Source of the DNA: Cyanobacteria bacterium OH_PDB_230
GTDB taxonomy: Bacteria > Cyanobacteriota > Vampirovibrionia > Gastranaerophilales > Gastranaerophilaceae
Length of the DNA: 64,000 nt
NCBI GenBank assembly: GCA_023421795.1
Contig: JAEZSO010000001.1
Coordinates: 248,001 to 312,000 of the forward strand
Reading direction: 5' to 3'
Part shown: piece by piece, positions 16,575 through 25,649 of the stretch
How the letters are laid out: each line of letters opens with the position of its first letter
How positions within the stretch are numbered: position 1 is the first letter of the stretch
Program-made: the position numbers and the translations under genes
The notes under the pieces: model-generated
Told to the model about the DNA's origin: nothing
The model's input: the letters and a program-made list of their open reading frames with translations, nothing else
Databases searched by the model: none

Positions 16575-18311
16575 TTATCCCTTTTTTTCTTTTATTTTTA
16601 TAGGCGCTTTTTTATCCGGTGTAATGTTTAAAATTCTTGCTGTCTGAAGTGCAACTTCTCTAAAAATAGGAGCTGCAATTGTGCTTCCCCATACATCATA
16701 TCCTGAAGCTGAGTCAACCACTACGTAAATAAGCACTTGAGGATTAGACGCCGGGAAAAAGCCGACTACAGATGTATATAATTTATTTGTATAGCCGATG
16801 CCGTTTTCCATTGTTTTTCTGGATGTCCCTGTTTTTGCGGCTACTGTGTAGTTATCAAGTTTTACAGGCGACTTTGATGATTCAATACTTTGTGTCATCA
16901 ATTTTGTTAAAGCCTGAGCCTTGTCTATTGAAATAACAGGAGTGGTTTTTATTTTTTCTAAAGCTTCTTCCTCTGAATATTTGATTACGTGAGGAGTCAC
17001 CCTGTTGCCGTTATTTGCGAGGGCTGATACCGCTGAAGCCATTTGCATCACTGTAACTGATGCGCCGTATCCATAGCCCATGGTTGCTTTTCTTGATTTG
17101 TCCCAAGTTTTTGGAGGCGGTAAAATACCGACAGATTCTCCAGGCAGATCTATTCCTGTTTTTTCACCGATACCGAACTTTTTCAATGTGTTATAATATT
17201 CGGTCGCAGTCATTGTCATTGCTACTTTTAAGCTTCCTACGTTACTTGAATGTTCCAGCAGATATTGTAAGTCAATCCAGCCAGGGAACGGTTTTTTGGC
17301 GTAATCGTAGTTTTTGATTTCCCAATTGTCTATTTTGATTTTACCGGTATCTAAAATCTTGGATTCAGGCGTTATTCTGTTATTTTCTAGCGCTGATGCA
17401 ACAGTCAAAACTTTAAATGTAGAACCAGGAGGGAATACATCGGTCAATGTCCAGTTTTTAATTTGGAGTGGGCTTGCTTCCTTGTATTTATTTGGGTTGT
17501 ACGTAGGGTATACAGCATAGCCTAAGATTTCCCCGTTTCTGGGGTTCATCACTACAACAGCGCCTCTAAGCGCTTTTTTCTCCCTGATTACTTTTAAAAG
17601 TTCTGATTCGCAAGAATGTTGAATCGCCGAATCGATTGTGAGCGTTACGGTCTTGCCTTTTAGTGGCGATGTTGTCATTGCAGGATCCGTCATGACATCA
17701 TAGATAATGTCGCCGCTTGGTGTTTTTTCAAAATTTATGTCTTTTTCAACCTGTTCCAGCTTGTCTTTTGCAACCAACTCGACGCCTGCTGCAGTGTCGG
17801 CATCAGGGTTATAATACCCTAAAATATGAGCCGCCATGCTTTCCTGGGGATAAACTCTTTCATTTTTCTTATCTAAGCTTATTTCTCTTAATCCAATCCC
17901 TTGGATTTTTTCAGCAGTTACTCTGTCTATATCTTTTTTCAACAAGATAATGCTTTGGTTTTTGGAAATGGTTTTTTCCAGGGTTTTAGCATTTATTTTA
18001 AGGTAAGGGGCAAGCAGTTCCGCCAATTCTTTTGGGGTATGGTCAAAATATTCTTTGTGCGCATAGATATTGTAAGAGGTTTGATCAGAAGCCAATTTTA
18101 TGCCGTTTCGGTCAAGAATCGCGCCTCTCATAACAAAACTCTTGGCGCTTCTTTGTCTTTTGGCTTTCTTGCGATAGTGTTTTATGTCTACAACTTGTAT
18201 TAGAAATAGGTGAGCTATAAGTAAAAAGGATAGAAATACGCAAAATGCTTGCCATCCCCTTAATCTTCTGTCAAATTCCTTAAATTTCTCTTTTTCTGCG
18301 TCGCTTTTCAT
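16575..18311 (-). CDS. ftsI: Septal peptidoglycan transpeptidase (class B PBP)
   Basis: A 578-aa class B penicillin-binding protein for septal cross-linking. A short cytoplasmic end and a single TM helix (about 22-41) precede the PBP dimerisation domain. The transpeptidase motifs are S297-T-F-K300, S355-S-N357 and K493-T-G495. The position between an ftsL-like gene and murE is the dcw order and supports FtsI over the elongation PBP2. No PASTA domains are present. Confidence 0.92.
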   Translation of the reverse strand: MKSDAEKEKFKEFDRRLRGWQAFCVFLSFLLIAHLFLIQVVDIKHYRKKAKRQRSAKSFVMRGAILDRNGIKLASDQTSYNIYAHKEYFDHTPKELAELLAPYLKINAKTLEKTISKNQSIILLKKDIDRVTAEKIQGIGLREISLDKKNERVYPQESMAAHILGYYNPDADTAAGVELVAKDKLEQVEKDINFEKTPSGDIIYDVMTDPAMTTSPLKGKTVTLTIDSAIQHSCESELLKVIREKKALRGAVVVMNPRNGEILGYAVYPTYNPNKYKEASPLQIKNWTLTDVFPPGSTFKVLTVASALENNRITPESKILDTGKIKIDNWEIKNYDYAKKPFPGWIDLQYLLEHSSNVGSLKVAMTMTATEYYNTLKKFGIGEKTGIDLPGESVGILPPPKTWDKSRKATMGYGYGASVTVMQMASAVSALANNGNRVTPHVIKYSEEEALEKIKTTPVISIDKAQALTKLMTQSIESSKSPVKLDNYTVAAKTGTSRKTMENGIGYTNKLYTSVVGFFPASNPQVLIYVVVDSASGYDVWGSTIAAPIFREVALQTARILNITPDKKAPIKIKEKKG

Positions 18312-18395
18312 TATTTAAATTACTTCCGTATGTATAAAGAATAGCACAAGAAAAATGTGAAATAAATTATGTAATCATTCTTAAAAAGATACTAA

Positions 18396-18845
18396 TTAAT
18401 AACCGATAGACCACTTGTATGGAAGGTCGTTGTTGTTTGATATCAGTGTTTTTGAATCTTTGATTGTTGATGTGGCCGCAGGAACTTCAATAACTTGTTT
18501 GGCTGTGTTTAAAAGGTTGCTTCTTCTTACAGCAAGATCAACATTATTATATGAATGCATATTATCTAATTTATTTTGTAGTTCAACATTTTCATTGTTC
18601 AATTTTATTGTTTCTTTTCCTATTTTGTTAAGCTCCATCTCGCTTGATGTAGCAAAATAGTAGCTTATAATAGAAACCAAGATTAACAGACCTAAAAGTA
18701 AGCTTAAGGTTCTGTTTATTCTGTTAATTGCAAGTTCATTATATGTTTTATGAGGAAAATAGCCATAGATAATAGGATTTGTTTGTTTAACATATCTATT
18801 TTGATTTAGGTTTAATCCCCTTTTATCTAAAGTAGTTCTGCTCAA
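18396..18845 (-). CDS. FtsL-like bitopic cell division protein
   Basis: A 149-aa protein with a cytoplasmic N-terminal region of about 45 residues, one TM helix (about 47-67) and an extracytoplasmic leucine-zipper-like coiled coil (about 72-95). The sequence is weakly conserved, as FtsL always is. The call relies on topology plus position between rsmH and ftsI, where ftsL belongs. The start is TTG with AAGGAG upstream. The gap to ftsI is 84 nt. Confidence 0.65.
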   Translation of the reverse strand: MSRTTLDKRGLNLNQNRYVKQTNPIIYGYFPHKTYNELAINRINRTLSLLLGLLILVSIISYYFATSSEMELNKIGKETIKLNNENVELQNKLDNMHSYNNVDLAVRRSNLLNTAKQVIEVPAATSTIKDSKTLISNNNDLPYKWSIGY

Positions 18846-18865
18846 TTATGTCTCCTTGATATCTA

Positions 18866-19795
18866 CTATATCCGTCTTGCGATTCTTAGCTTAGCTGATC
18901 TTGAAGGCGGATTTTCGACGATCTCCTGATGGCTTGCCGTTAGTGGCTTTTTGTTGATTATCTCTAATTTTGGTGGTGAGCAATTACATATCGGTTGATT
19001 CGGCTCACAATTGCATTTGTTAGAATGATATCTAAAAAACTGTTTCACAATCCTGTCTTCAAGAGAGTGAAAAGTCACTACAGATAGTATAGCATCAAAA
19101 GACAATAATGTGAGCACTTCATTTAAAGTATTTTTTATATTTCTTAACTCATCATTAACTTCGATTCTTATGGCTTGAAACACCCTTGTTGCTGGGTGTA
19201 CATTAGATTTTATCTTCGGGGTTGCAGATATAATAAGGTCAGCCAATTCTTTTGTGGTCTGAATGCTATTTAATCTACGGGTTTCGACAATTTTTCTGGC
19301 TATTCTCTTAGAAAATCTTTCTTCACCATACTCGCTGAATATTTTTACAAGCTCGTCTTCTTTGTAAGAGTTGACTATATCGTATGCGGAAAAGTCAGAA
19401 GACTGGTTAAATCTCATGTCCAGCCTTGCGTCTTTTGAAAAACTGAAACCTCTAGTGTCAGAGGTTAACTGATGATAAGAAGCCCCAAGGTCAAAAACTA
19501 CGCCTCCGGTTATTTCTTTTATATTATTTTCTAGTAAATAATTCTTAATATTTGTGTATGAATCATTAACAATTGTTAAATTTTGATAGTCTTTCAGCTT
19601 CTCTTTCGCGGCATTTATTGCGTCGATATCCACGTCAAAAGCAATAAGCTTGCCGTTCGGCTGGATTCTTTTTAGGATAAGCTCACTGTATCCGCCGCCG
19701 CCAAGAGTCGCGTCTATGTATAATTTTTCGCTTTGGCAGTTAAGCGCATCAACCGCTTCTTTTGCCATCACGGGATAATGAATGAATTTACCCAT
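18866..19795 (-). CDS. rsmH: 16S rRNA (cytosine-1402-N4) methyltransferase
   Basis: Methylates C1402 in the 16S rRNA P-site region using SAM. The motif A equivalent D-A-T-L-G-G-G-G-Y-S-E lies near residues 28-38. V-T-F-H-S-L-E-D-R-I-V-K-Q-F-F is the family signature, and the Arg-rich C-terminus ends S-A-K-L-R-I-A-R-R-I. One insertion, C-N-C-E-P-N-Q-P-I-C-N-C, contains four Cys and could bind a metal. It is the first gene of the dcw part of the run. Confidence 0.93.
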   Translation of the reverse strand: MGKFIHYPVMAKEAVDALNCQSEKLYIDATLGGGGYSELILKRIQPNGKLIAFDVDIDAINAAKEKLKDYQNLTIVNDSYTNIKNYLLENNIKEITGGVVFDLGASYHQLTSDTRGFSFSKDARLDMRFNQSSDFSAYDIVNSYKEDELVKIFSEYGEERFSKRIARKIVETRRLNSIQTTKELADLIISATPKIKSNVHPATRVFQAIRIEVNDELRNIKNTLNEVLTLLSFDAILSVVTFHSLEDRIVKQFFRYHSNKCNCEPNQPICNCSPPKLEIINKKPLTASHQEIVENPPSRSAKLRIARRI

Positions 19796-19801
19796 AATAA
19801 A

Positions 19802-20884
19802 TTAATCAATCTGTGCTAATTTTTCAAGTTTGATTTTTTGGTCATATTCTACTAACAATTTAAGAAGGTCATCGAGTTCTCCTTCAATAACCGTCCAAAC
19901 ATTTAAATTTACGCCGATTCTATGATCTGTTAATCTTCCTTGAGGGAAATTGTAAGTTCTGATTCTTTCGCTTCTGTCACCGGTACCTACTTGAGAGCGT
20001 CTTAAGTCAGTAACTTCTTGCATCTGCTTTTGAACTTCCATATCGTATAGTCTTGTTTTTATGATTTGGAGTGCTCTTTCTTTGTTTTGAAGCTGTGAAC
20101 GCTCTTCTGTACAAAATACCATCAGGCCTGAAGGTTTGTGAACAACCCTTACTGCTGTTTCAACTTTGTTTACGTTTTGGCCGCCTGCTCCACCGGAACG
20201 GGCTGTTGATATTTCTAAGTCTTCCGGTCTTAATTCTACTTCAACATCATCAATCTCTGGCATTACAGCTACAGTTGCTGTAGAAGTATGAACCCTTCCT
20301 TGAGATTCTGTAGCAGGAACTCTTTGAACCCTGTGTACGCCGGATTCATATTTTAATTTGCTGTAAATGCTATCACCTTTCATTGAAATGATAACTTCAG
20401 ATACACCACCTGCTTCACATTCAGTTTTACTTAAAATTTCAGTTTTCCAACCTTGTTTGTCTGCAAATCTTAAGTACATTCTCATAAGATCGCCCGCAAA
20501 AATGTTTGCTTCATCACCACCTGCAGATCCTCTGATTTCAAGCATGATATCTTTATCATCCATAGGGTCTCTGGGAAGAAGAAGAACTTTCATTTTTTCG
20601 TTGTATTCTTCAATCTTTTTTTCGTTTTCTTCTATTTCCGCATGGAGAAATTCTCTCATAGAACTGTCAGTTTCGCCTTTTAAAAGCTCTTCGGCTTCTT
20701 TTACAGCTTCATCAGATGCTTTCCAGGCATGATAAACTTCAACGGTTTCTTCCATTGCTTTTCTTTGCTTAGATAAGTCCCTAAATTTATTGTAGTCCTG
20801 TATGACTTCGGGTTTGCTTAAAATCTCCCCGAGCTCAACATATTTTTCTTCTATTTGTAAGATTTTATCTAACATGTCTTTCAT
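19802..20884 (-). CDS. prfA: Peptide chain release factor 1
   Basis: Terminates translation at UAA and UAG. The peptidyl-hydrolysis GGQ is at 234-236, within S-G-G-A-G-G-Q-N. The stop-recognition tripeptide P-A-T at 190-192 marks RF1 rather than RF2. The 360-aa length is typical. It ends 6 nt before rsmH. The start could also be the internal ATG three codons later; AAGGAA is 11 nt before the first ATG. Confidence 0.95.
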   Translation of the reverse strand: MKDMLDKILQIEEKYVELGEILSKPEVIQDYNKFRDLSKQRKAMEETVEVYHAWKASDEAVKEAEELLKGETDSSMREFLHAEIEENEKKIEEYNEKMKVLLLPRDPMDDKDIMLEIRGSAGGDEANIFAGDLMRMYLRFADKQGWKTEILSKTECEAGGVSEVIISMKGDSIYSKLKYESGVHRVQRVPATESQGRVHTSTATVAVMPEIDDVEVELRPEDLEISTARSGGAGGQNVNKVETAVRVVHKPSGLMVFCTEERSQLQNKERALQIIKTRLYDMEVQKQMQEVTDLRRSQVGTGDRSERIRTYNFPQGRLTDHRIGVNLNVWTVIEGELDDLLKLLVEYDQKIKLEKLAQID

Positions 20885-20966
20885 AAAAACGGTTTCCTTA
20901 ATTTAATCTGGAGTTGTAATAAACTTGAAGCTTACTGCTTTTGCTTATTACTCAATTTGTATTGTC

Positions 20967-21677
20967 TTAGTTTGATGTGCCTTGAAGACAGGGTTTTCTT
21001 CCGCAGGATTTATCTTCGTCACAGAATCCCAATCTTTCACATTTTGGAACCAGGTATCCGGCAAGCCAAGGTTCTTGTTTCATCAATTCTTCGCACATTC
21101 TTTTTACCAGAACCCTAATCTCGTATTGGGCTCTTGTGCATAATCTTAAATTAGCAAGGTGGATAAGCTCTCTAAGGTTCAAACTCGCCACCATTGAAGT
21201 AGATGTTGCGTTCGGTAATATGAATCTTGCATCTTCCGCCGGAATCCCTGCTTCAGTCAGTTCAAGGTAAAAATCAGAAATGACCTTCATAAAATCATCG
21301 TATTTTTTTGTTAATTCGTCATTTCTTTCTATTGTAGGCGGAACGATATAGTCAAATTGGCCTTTTTCTTTTACATATCTTTGAGATTTTTGAGAAAAAG
21401 ACATGTGTCTGTGTCTTACCAATTGATGTGAGCATGCCCTTGAAATGTTGTTTATTGCAAAGCTTACCTGAATGTGTTCAATTGTACTGTAGTGGCCTGA
21501 AGAAATTACTCTTGTTATGAGTTTAAGCATTTTTTCCTGGTCTTGAGCGGACTCAGAGCCAAATATATTTATTGGAGAATCTGCACTATAGCATGTCCTG
21601 CAAGCAGTATAAACCGTTTTTAGCATGTCATCAGGTTTAGATATTAATTTAACTTCTACAGTTTTTTTGTTCTCCAT
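20967..21677 (-). CDS. thyX: Flavin-dependent thymidylate synthase
   Basis: Makes dTMP from dUMP using methylene-tetrahydrofolate and FAD-bound hydride. The ThyX motif R-H-R-x7-S is at 88-98 (RHRHMSFSQKS). The length of 236 aa is ordinary. A C-terminal C-D-E-D-K-S-C-G-R-K-P-C segment has three Cys, unusual for ThyX. AAGGGG precedes the ATG. ThyX use implies that classical ThyA/DHFR coupling may be absent. Confidence 0.94.
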   Translation of the reverse strand: MENKKTVEVKLISKPDDMLKTVYTACRTCYSADSPINIFGSESAQDQEKMLKLITRVISSGHYSTIEHIQVSFAINNISRACSHQLVRHRHMSFSQKSQRYVKEKGQFDYIVPPTIERNDELTKKYDDFMKVISDFYLELTEAGIPAEDARFILPNATSTSMVASLNLRELIHLANLRLCTRAQYEIRVLVKRMCEELMKQEPWLAGYLVPKCERLGFCDEDKSCGRKPCLQGTSN

Positions 21678-21701
21678 CGCAATACCCCTTCAATCATACA
21701 A

Positions 21702-21723
21702 ATACCCGCCTATATGCGGGTAT
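21702..21723 (-). terminator. Second hairpin between rpmE and thyX
   Basis: ATACCCGC (21702-21709) pairs with GCGGGTAT (21716-21723), an 8-bp stem in tandem with the hairpin at 21732-21755. It is either a backup terminator for rpmE or a 5' leader structure of thyX. Confidence 0.45.
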
Positions 21724-21727
21724 ATTT

Positions 21728-21755
21728 AAAAAGAGCTATGCTGGCGCATAACTCT
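21728..21755 (-). terminator. rpmE terminator
   Basis: The 10-bp stem AGAGTTATGC/GCATAGCTCT (one G-U pair, GCCA loop) is followed by five Ts on the minus strand, directly after rpmE. Confidence 0.8.
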
Positions 21756-21764
21756 CTTCTATAG

Positions 21765-21971
21765 TTACTTTTTCTCTTGTTGATAACGTTTTTTGAATCT
21801 TTCGATACGACCTTCTGTATCCATGATTTTTTGTGTTCCTGTGTAGAATGGGTGGCAGTTGTTGCAAATCTCAACTGTGATATCCCCTGTTACGGAACCT
21901 GTTTCGATTTCATTGCCGCATACACATTTTATTGTAGTTTTTTTATAATCTGGATGAATTTCTTTTTTCAT
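21765..21971 (-). CDS. rpmE: 50S ribosomal protein L31 (zinc-binding type)
   Basis: A 68-aa L31. The zinc-binding Cys residues are retained (C-V-C-G near 16-19 and C-N-N-C-H-P-F-Y-T-G near 36-45), so it is the Zn-dependent C+ form. It begins the minus-strand run and is followed by its own terminator. Confidence 0.95.
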   Translation of the reverse strand: MKKEIHPDYKKTTIKCVCGNEIETGSVTGDITVEICNNCHPFYTGTQKIMDTEGRIERFKKRYQQEKK

Positions 21972-22062
21972 GACTTAGCCTTTATTTTTTATTACTGAAC
22001 TAGTAAATATTATAGTCAGCTGAAAATTTTATATCAAGTACCTGTTTAAAATTGCCTATTAA

Positions 22063-23550
22063 TTAGTTATAAATTGCACCCAGGAATTTTTGGTTTACTT
22101 CGTTTTGGAACCATTTAGCGGCATCAGAGGTATCAAAGACATTGTAGTAATGGCTTGAAGGAGAGCCGTCAGTGCTTTTGGACATACTTTTTAACATTTC
22201 ATCATGAGTGTTTGTGTAAGGTGTCAAAGGGAATATGTCATGCATTTGCATGTATGTTGGGAGTTTGTCATAAGAGCTGCTATAGCCAAAGAGGCAATTA
22301 TCAAGCCTTTTTATTCTTTCGTTGAAATTGTACCAGCCTGGATCATTGTCGTTAGAAACCTCAGGACCCGCTCCATATTTTCGGTTCCAGCTTTGATCTC
22401 TTCCTTCGTATTCGATGCTTCCTCTGTCAGAGGCATTTCCTCTGTCGGTTCCTGCTGTAAATCCCATTTCTTCAAATCTTGGGTTTTTATCGCATTTTTC
22501 TCCAATGAGCGCTATGTCGTTTCTTCCGGTTCTTCGTCTGATTTGGTCTGTAATATATTGCATTTGTTTATAGTTAGGAAGGCTTCCTACTCCGCAATAG
22601 TGTTCTGATTCGTAGCCGTCTATGTGTTTTGCGCTGTCAAAATATATAGCATCAAAGCCCATGTCGATGCCCTTGCAACAAGCTTCTATAAAATCGTTTT
22701 CGTTTTTATGCCAGCTGAAGGATTTACCGTTTACCCACATTTGTCCATCGGATAAAAGCATTCTGAAGCCGGTTTTGAGCCCTCTCATATGAGCCAGGTC
22801 GTTGAATGATTTTACGAGTTCTTCGTCTTTCATCCTCACGCCGTCTCTTTCAAGCCAATCTGAGGTTAGATTTTTGCTTATTCCGGCATCTAAATTCATT
22901 GTGTATAAGCTTGATCCGTCATCCACGTAAGATTCTCCCCAAATTGTAGGGTAAAGTTGAGACAGAACGACGCAGTTCGCAAAATTGTCGCTGGAAGGCG
23001 GAATCGCAGGCAGTAATTTAATAGCACCTAAAAGCCCTTCAGATACTCTGTTGTTTTCATGTTTTGCTACGGTTCTCGGATTAATCTCTATATAATTAGC
23101 TTTTCGGCCCCAATTATCACCATAATTAGGCGTTTTAATATAGTCTGGGATGTTAGGGCAACTGTTATCAGGTTTTGTAATTGTACATACTGATTGAATA
23201 GCTTGCTCGGGGCTTCTGTTTAAAAGTTCATATGCCGGTGCATTTACCCATTTTTTATAGCCGGTATTGCCGCCGTTAACATAATTTTGTTTTGTGTAAT
23301 CGTCTTCGTATACGGAATTTCTGCCTGTTAAAATCCAAAAAAGTTTTTTTGCAGGATTGGAATCATGATCGTAGCCTTTAAAAGCTATTCCGGCTTTATT
23401 TACAGTTGCAAGATAGTTTGCGTAAATATTATGGCTTAGTATATTTTTTTGAGGTTTCGTTTCTTTCGGAGCTGGAGCTGTATTTGTTTTAGCAATACTG
23501 CTGGGATAAGAATTGCTTACCATTCCAAATGAGACGGAGTTAATTGCCAT
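22063..23550 (-). CDS. Divergent GH13-like (alpha-amylase fold) protein with FKG motif
   Basis: A protein of about 495 aa. The downstream two-thirds resembles a GH13 barrel. F-D-A-I-Y-F-D-S-A-K-H matches region II with the nucleophile Asp, but Tyr replaces the usual Arg two residues before it. A-L-I-G-E-K matches region III with the acid/base Glu, and N-T-H-D-E matches region IV. The N-terminal part has V-S-F-G (6-9), a Pro/Lys/Thr-rich linker and A-F-K-G-Y (about 56-60). ATG 23550, with AAAGGA upstream, is preferred over the longer frame. It may be a distant glucan-acting enzyme, or the fold may be reused. Confidence 0.6.
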   Translation of the reverse strand: MAINSVSFGMVSNSYPSSIAKTNTAPAPKETKPQKNILSHNIYANYLATVNKAGIAFKGYDHDSNPAKKLFWILTGRNSVYEDDYTKQNYVNGGNTGYKKWVNAPAYELLNRSPEQAIQSVCTITKPDNSCPNIPDYIKTPNYGDNWGRKANYIEINPRTVAKHENNRVSEGLLGAIKLLPAIPPSSDNFANCVVLSQLYPTIWGESYVDDGSSLYTMNLDAGISKNLTSDWLERDGVRMKDEELVKSFNDLAHMRGLKTGFRMLLSDGQMWVNGKSFSWHKNENDFIEACCKGIDMGFDAIYFDSAKHIDGYESEHYCGVGSLPNYKQMQYITDQIRRRTGRNDIALIGEKCDKNPRFEEMGFTAGTDRGNASDRGSIEYEGRDQSWNRKYGAGPEVSNDNDPGWYNFNERIKRLDNCLFGYSSSYDKLPTYMQMHDIFPLTPYTNTHDEMLKSMSKSTDGSPSSHYYNVFDTSDAAKWFQNEVNQKFLGAIYN

Positions 23551-23804
23551 TAAAAAATCCTTTAAATAAACACATATTCCATTGTTATAATAGCTGACAA
23601 GCAAATAAGTTGCTGAATTCAAACAGAAACTTTATAAAAATATACATCGGTAATTTTGTTTTTATTAATAAGGGTATAGAAATAATGGTAATCATAGTTT
23701 TGATTTTATAAACTTTTGAAAATCATCTACCTTATGGAAGTTAAAAAAAAGTGAAATGTGGTACTATACATGTAGTCGACTTAAAAGTAATAAAGGATAT
23801 TGAA

Positions 23805-24368
23805 ATGAAAAAAGGGTTTACGCTCTCTGAATCATTGATTACTCTGGCCATAATCGGAGTAATTTCGGCTATCTTGATTCCCCTTTTAAATAATGTTAGA
23901 CCCGACAAAGATAGAGTATTATATAAAAAAGCTATGTATGCAATGCAAAACGCGGTTTCTAGCGCAGTTAATGATGTTTCAAGTAATGCTACTAATTCAG
24001 ATGCCTATTGGGCTGATGAGAACGTGAAACCTACTGATTTTTGTTCAAATATAGCTAATCAGATGAATATAGTTGGCGGTACTAATTGTTCTGTGCCAGG
24101 TGATGCCGATGCTCCTAACTTTACTACTACAAACGGTGCAAAATGGTGGGGCTTAGGTAATAAGACCTTTACTGCCGATAAAACAGACCCAACTAATTCT
24201 TCAGCGCTCGTATATGTTGACGTAAACGGCAACGGCGGCGATAATGCTGATAAGGTTGACCGATTGAAAATGAGAGTTTGGTATGATGGTCAGGTCACAA
24301 CGGATAGTACATCTGACTGGAATACAGAAAACGGTTATTTAAAAGATTCAATCAAATTTAACAAATAA
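23805..24368 (+). CDS. Type IV prepilin-like protein
   Basis: A 187-aa class III signal peptide protein. M-K-K-G before F-T-L-S-E-S-L-I-T-L gives the prepilin peptidase site after Gly and the conserved Glu at +5. A hydrophobic helix follows and then a soluble domain rich in Asn, Asp and Thr with two Cys. It could be a pilin or a type II secretion pseudopilin. No pilus assembly genes are adjacent. I chose ATG 23805, preceded by AAGGAT, over the upstream frame start. Confidence 0.8.
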   Translation: MKKGFTLSESLITLAIIGVISAILIPLLNNVRPDKDRVLYKKAMYAMQNAVSSAVNDVSSNATNSDAYWADENVKPTDFCSNIANQMNIVGGTNCSVPGDADAPNFTTTNGAKWWGLGNKTFTADKTDPTNSSALVYVDVNGNGGDNADKVDRLKMRVWYDGQVTTDSTSDWNTENGYLKDSIKFNK

Positions 24369-24393
24369 CCCAACTGCATAATGATTTAAATGA

Positions 24394-24428
24394 AAAGGTA
24401 TAATGCTCAGGTGTTGTACCTTTTCTCT
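24394..24428 (+). terminator. Prepilin gene terminator
   Basis: AAAAGGTA (24394-24401) pairs with TACCTTTT (24418-24425), a long loop lies between, and T-rich sequence follows. Confidence 0.6.
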
Positions 24429-24508
24429 ATTTCGGTTTCTAAACTTGTTCAACTGTCTTTGGTGTGTTAGTATGTTTGATAGTTACAGACAAGAGAGAGT
24501 GGATTTAA

Positions 24509-25315
24509 ATGACAAAAGAAACAGCAACAATAGGAATTATTGGCGGATCTGGTTTTTATAAGTTTTTTGAAGAGGCCGGAACTGATGTCCATGAGATTAC
24601 CGTTCAGACCCCATACGGTGAACCAAGCGATAAAATTACCATAGGAAAAATCGCAGGTCACAGCGTGGCATTTATTCCAAGACACGGTAAGGATCACAGA
24701 TTTTTGCCTCATACGATTAATTACAGAGCAAACATATGGGCATTACATTCATTAGGTGTTAGAAGAGTGATTTCTCCGTGTGCAGCCGGAAGTTTACAGA
24801 CTCATATTGAACCGGGACATTTTGTCGTTTGCGATCAATTTGTTGATTGGACCGATGGTAGAAAAGGAACTTTCTTTGAGGGTCCTACTTGCGTTCATCC
24901 AAGCGCGGCCGATCCTTATTGTCCGGAGCTGAAAGAAATTGCAATTGAAGCAGGCAAGAGAAACGGCATTAAACTCCATGAAACAGGTACTGTCGTTGTA
25001 ATAAACGGACCTCGTTTTTCTACAAAAGCTGAATCTCAATTTTTCACCAAACAAGGCTGGGAAGTTATTAACATGAGTCAATATCCGGAAGTACATCTTG
25101 TAAGAGAAATGGATATGTGTCCTATTACAATTGCTTTAATTACAGATTACGATGCGGGCTTGGTAGGCGATGTTCCACCTGTTACGCACAGTGAAGTTAT
25201 GCAGGTATTTAAATCAAACATTGAGAACTTAAAGAAAATGCTCTTAACAATGATTGAAATGATACCTAATGATAGAGAATGTTGTGATTGTCACAAGACA
25301 ACTTCTACATCGTAA
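24509..25315 (+). CDS. mtnP: S-methyl-5'-thioadenosine phosphorylase
   Basis: Cleaves methylthioadenosine to adenine and methylthioribose-1-phosphate. It has I-G-I-I-G-G-S-G-F-Y, P-R-H-G-K-D-H-R-F-L-P-H and N-M-S-Q-Y-P-E-V-x-L-V-R-E, and D-Y-D-A near 211 (the MTA/purine-discriminating Asp region). The 268-aa length suits the trimeric family. The Cys-containing end (E-C-C-D-C-H) is unusual. With ahcY, it indicates active SAM recycling. Confidence 0.9.
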   Translation: MTKETATIGIIGGSGFYKFFEEAGTDVHEITVQTPYGEPSDKITIGKIAGHSVAFIPRHGKDHRFLPHTINYRANIWALHSLGVRRVISPCAAGSLQTHIEPGHFVVCDQFVDWTDGRKGTFFEGPTCVHPSAADPYCPELKEIAIEAGKRNGIKLHETGTVVVINGPRFSTKAESQFFTKQGWEVINMSQYPEVHLVREMDMCPITIALITDYDAGLVGDVPPVTHSEVMQVFKSNIENLKKMLLTMIEMIPNDRECCDCHKTTSTS

Positions 25316-25324
25316 ATTTTTTAA

Positions 25325-25359
25325 GGGGCTAGAAACCACTAGCCCCACTCGTTTTAAGT
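25325..25359 (+). terminator. mtnP terminator
   Basis: The 8-bp stem GGGGCTAG (25325-25332) / CTAGCCCC (25339-25346) is followed by ACTCGTTTT, a weak T tract. Confidence 0.65.
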
Positions 25360-25383
25360 TATTTTATAACCGGAGGTTTTAAG

Positions 25384-25647
25384 TTGATTTCTAGATTGGT
25401 AGATTCGTTATTTGATATTTATTGGTGGCTAATTATAGTCAGAATATTTTTAACCTGGGTTCCTTCTGTTAATTGGGAGTCTCAGCCATACTGTTCGCTA
25501 AGAACCATAGTGGATCCGCTTTTAGCGCCTTTTAGAGCTTTAATACCTTCTTTTTCGGGACTCGATTTTTCCCCGATTGTTGCAATACTATTTATACAGT
25601 TTGCTCAGGCCGCGATAGTCCATCTTTTAAGAAATTTTGGGTTATAA
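25384..25647 (+). CDS. YggT/Ycf19 family membrane protein
   Basis: An 87-aa protein with two hydrophobic segments (about 10-27 and 62-83) around the family's conserved D-P-L-L-A-P-F-R region. Ycf19/CCB3 proteins are found in cyanobacteria and plastids; YggT is found in other bacteria. The function is unsettled (cell-surface or nucleoid effects in cyanobacteria). The start is TTG after GGAGG. Confidence 0.88.
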   Translation: MISRLVDSLFDIYWWLIIVRIFLTWVPSVNWESQPYCSLRTIVDPLLAPFRALIPSFSGLDFSPIVAILFIQFAQAAIVHLLRNFGL

Positions 25648-25649
25648 AA

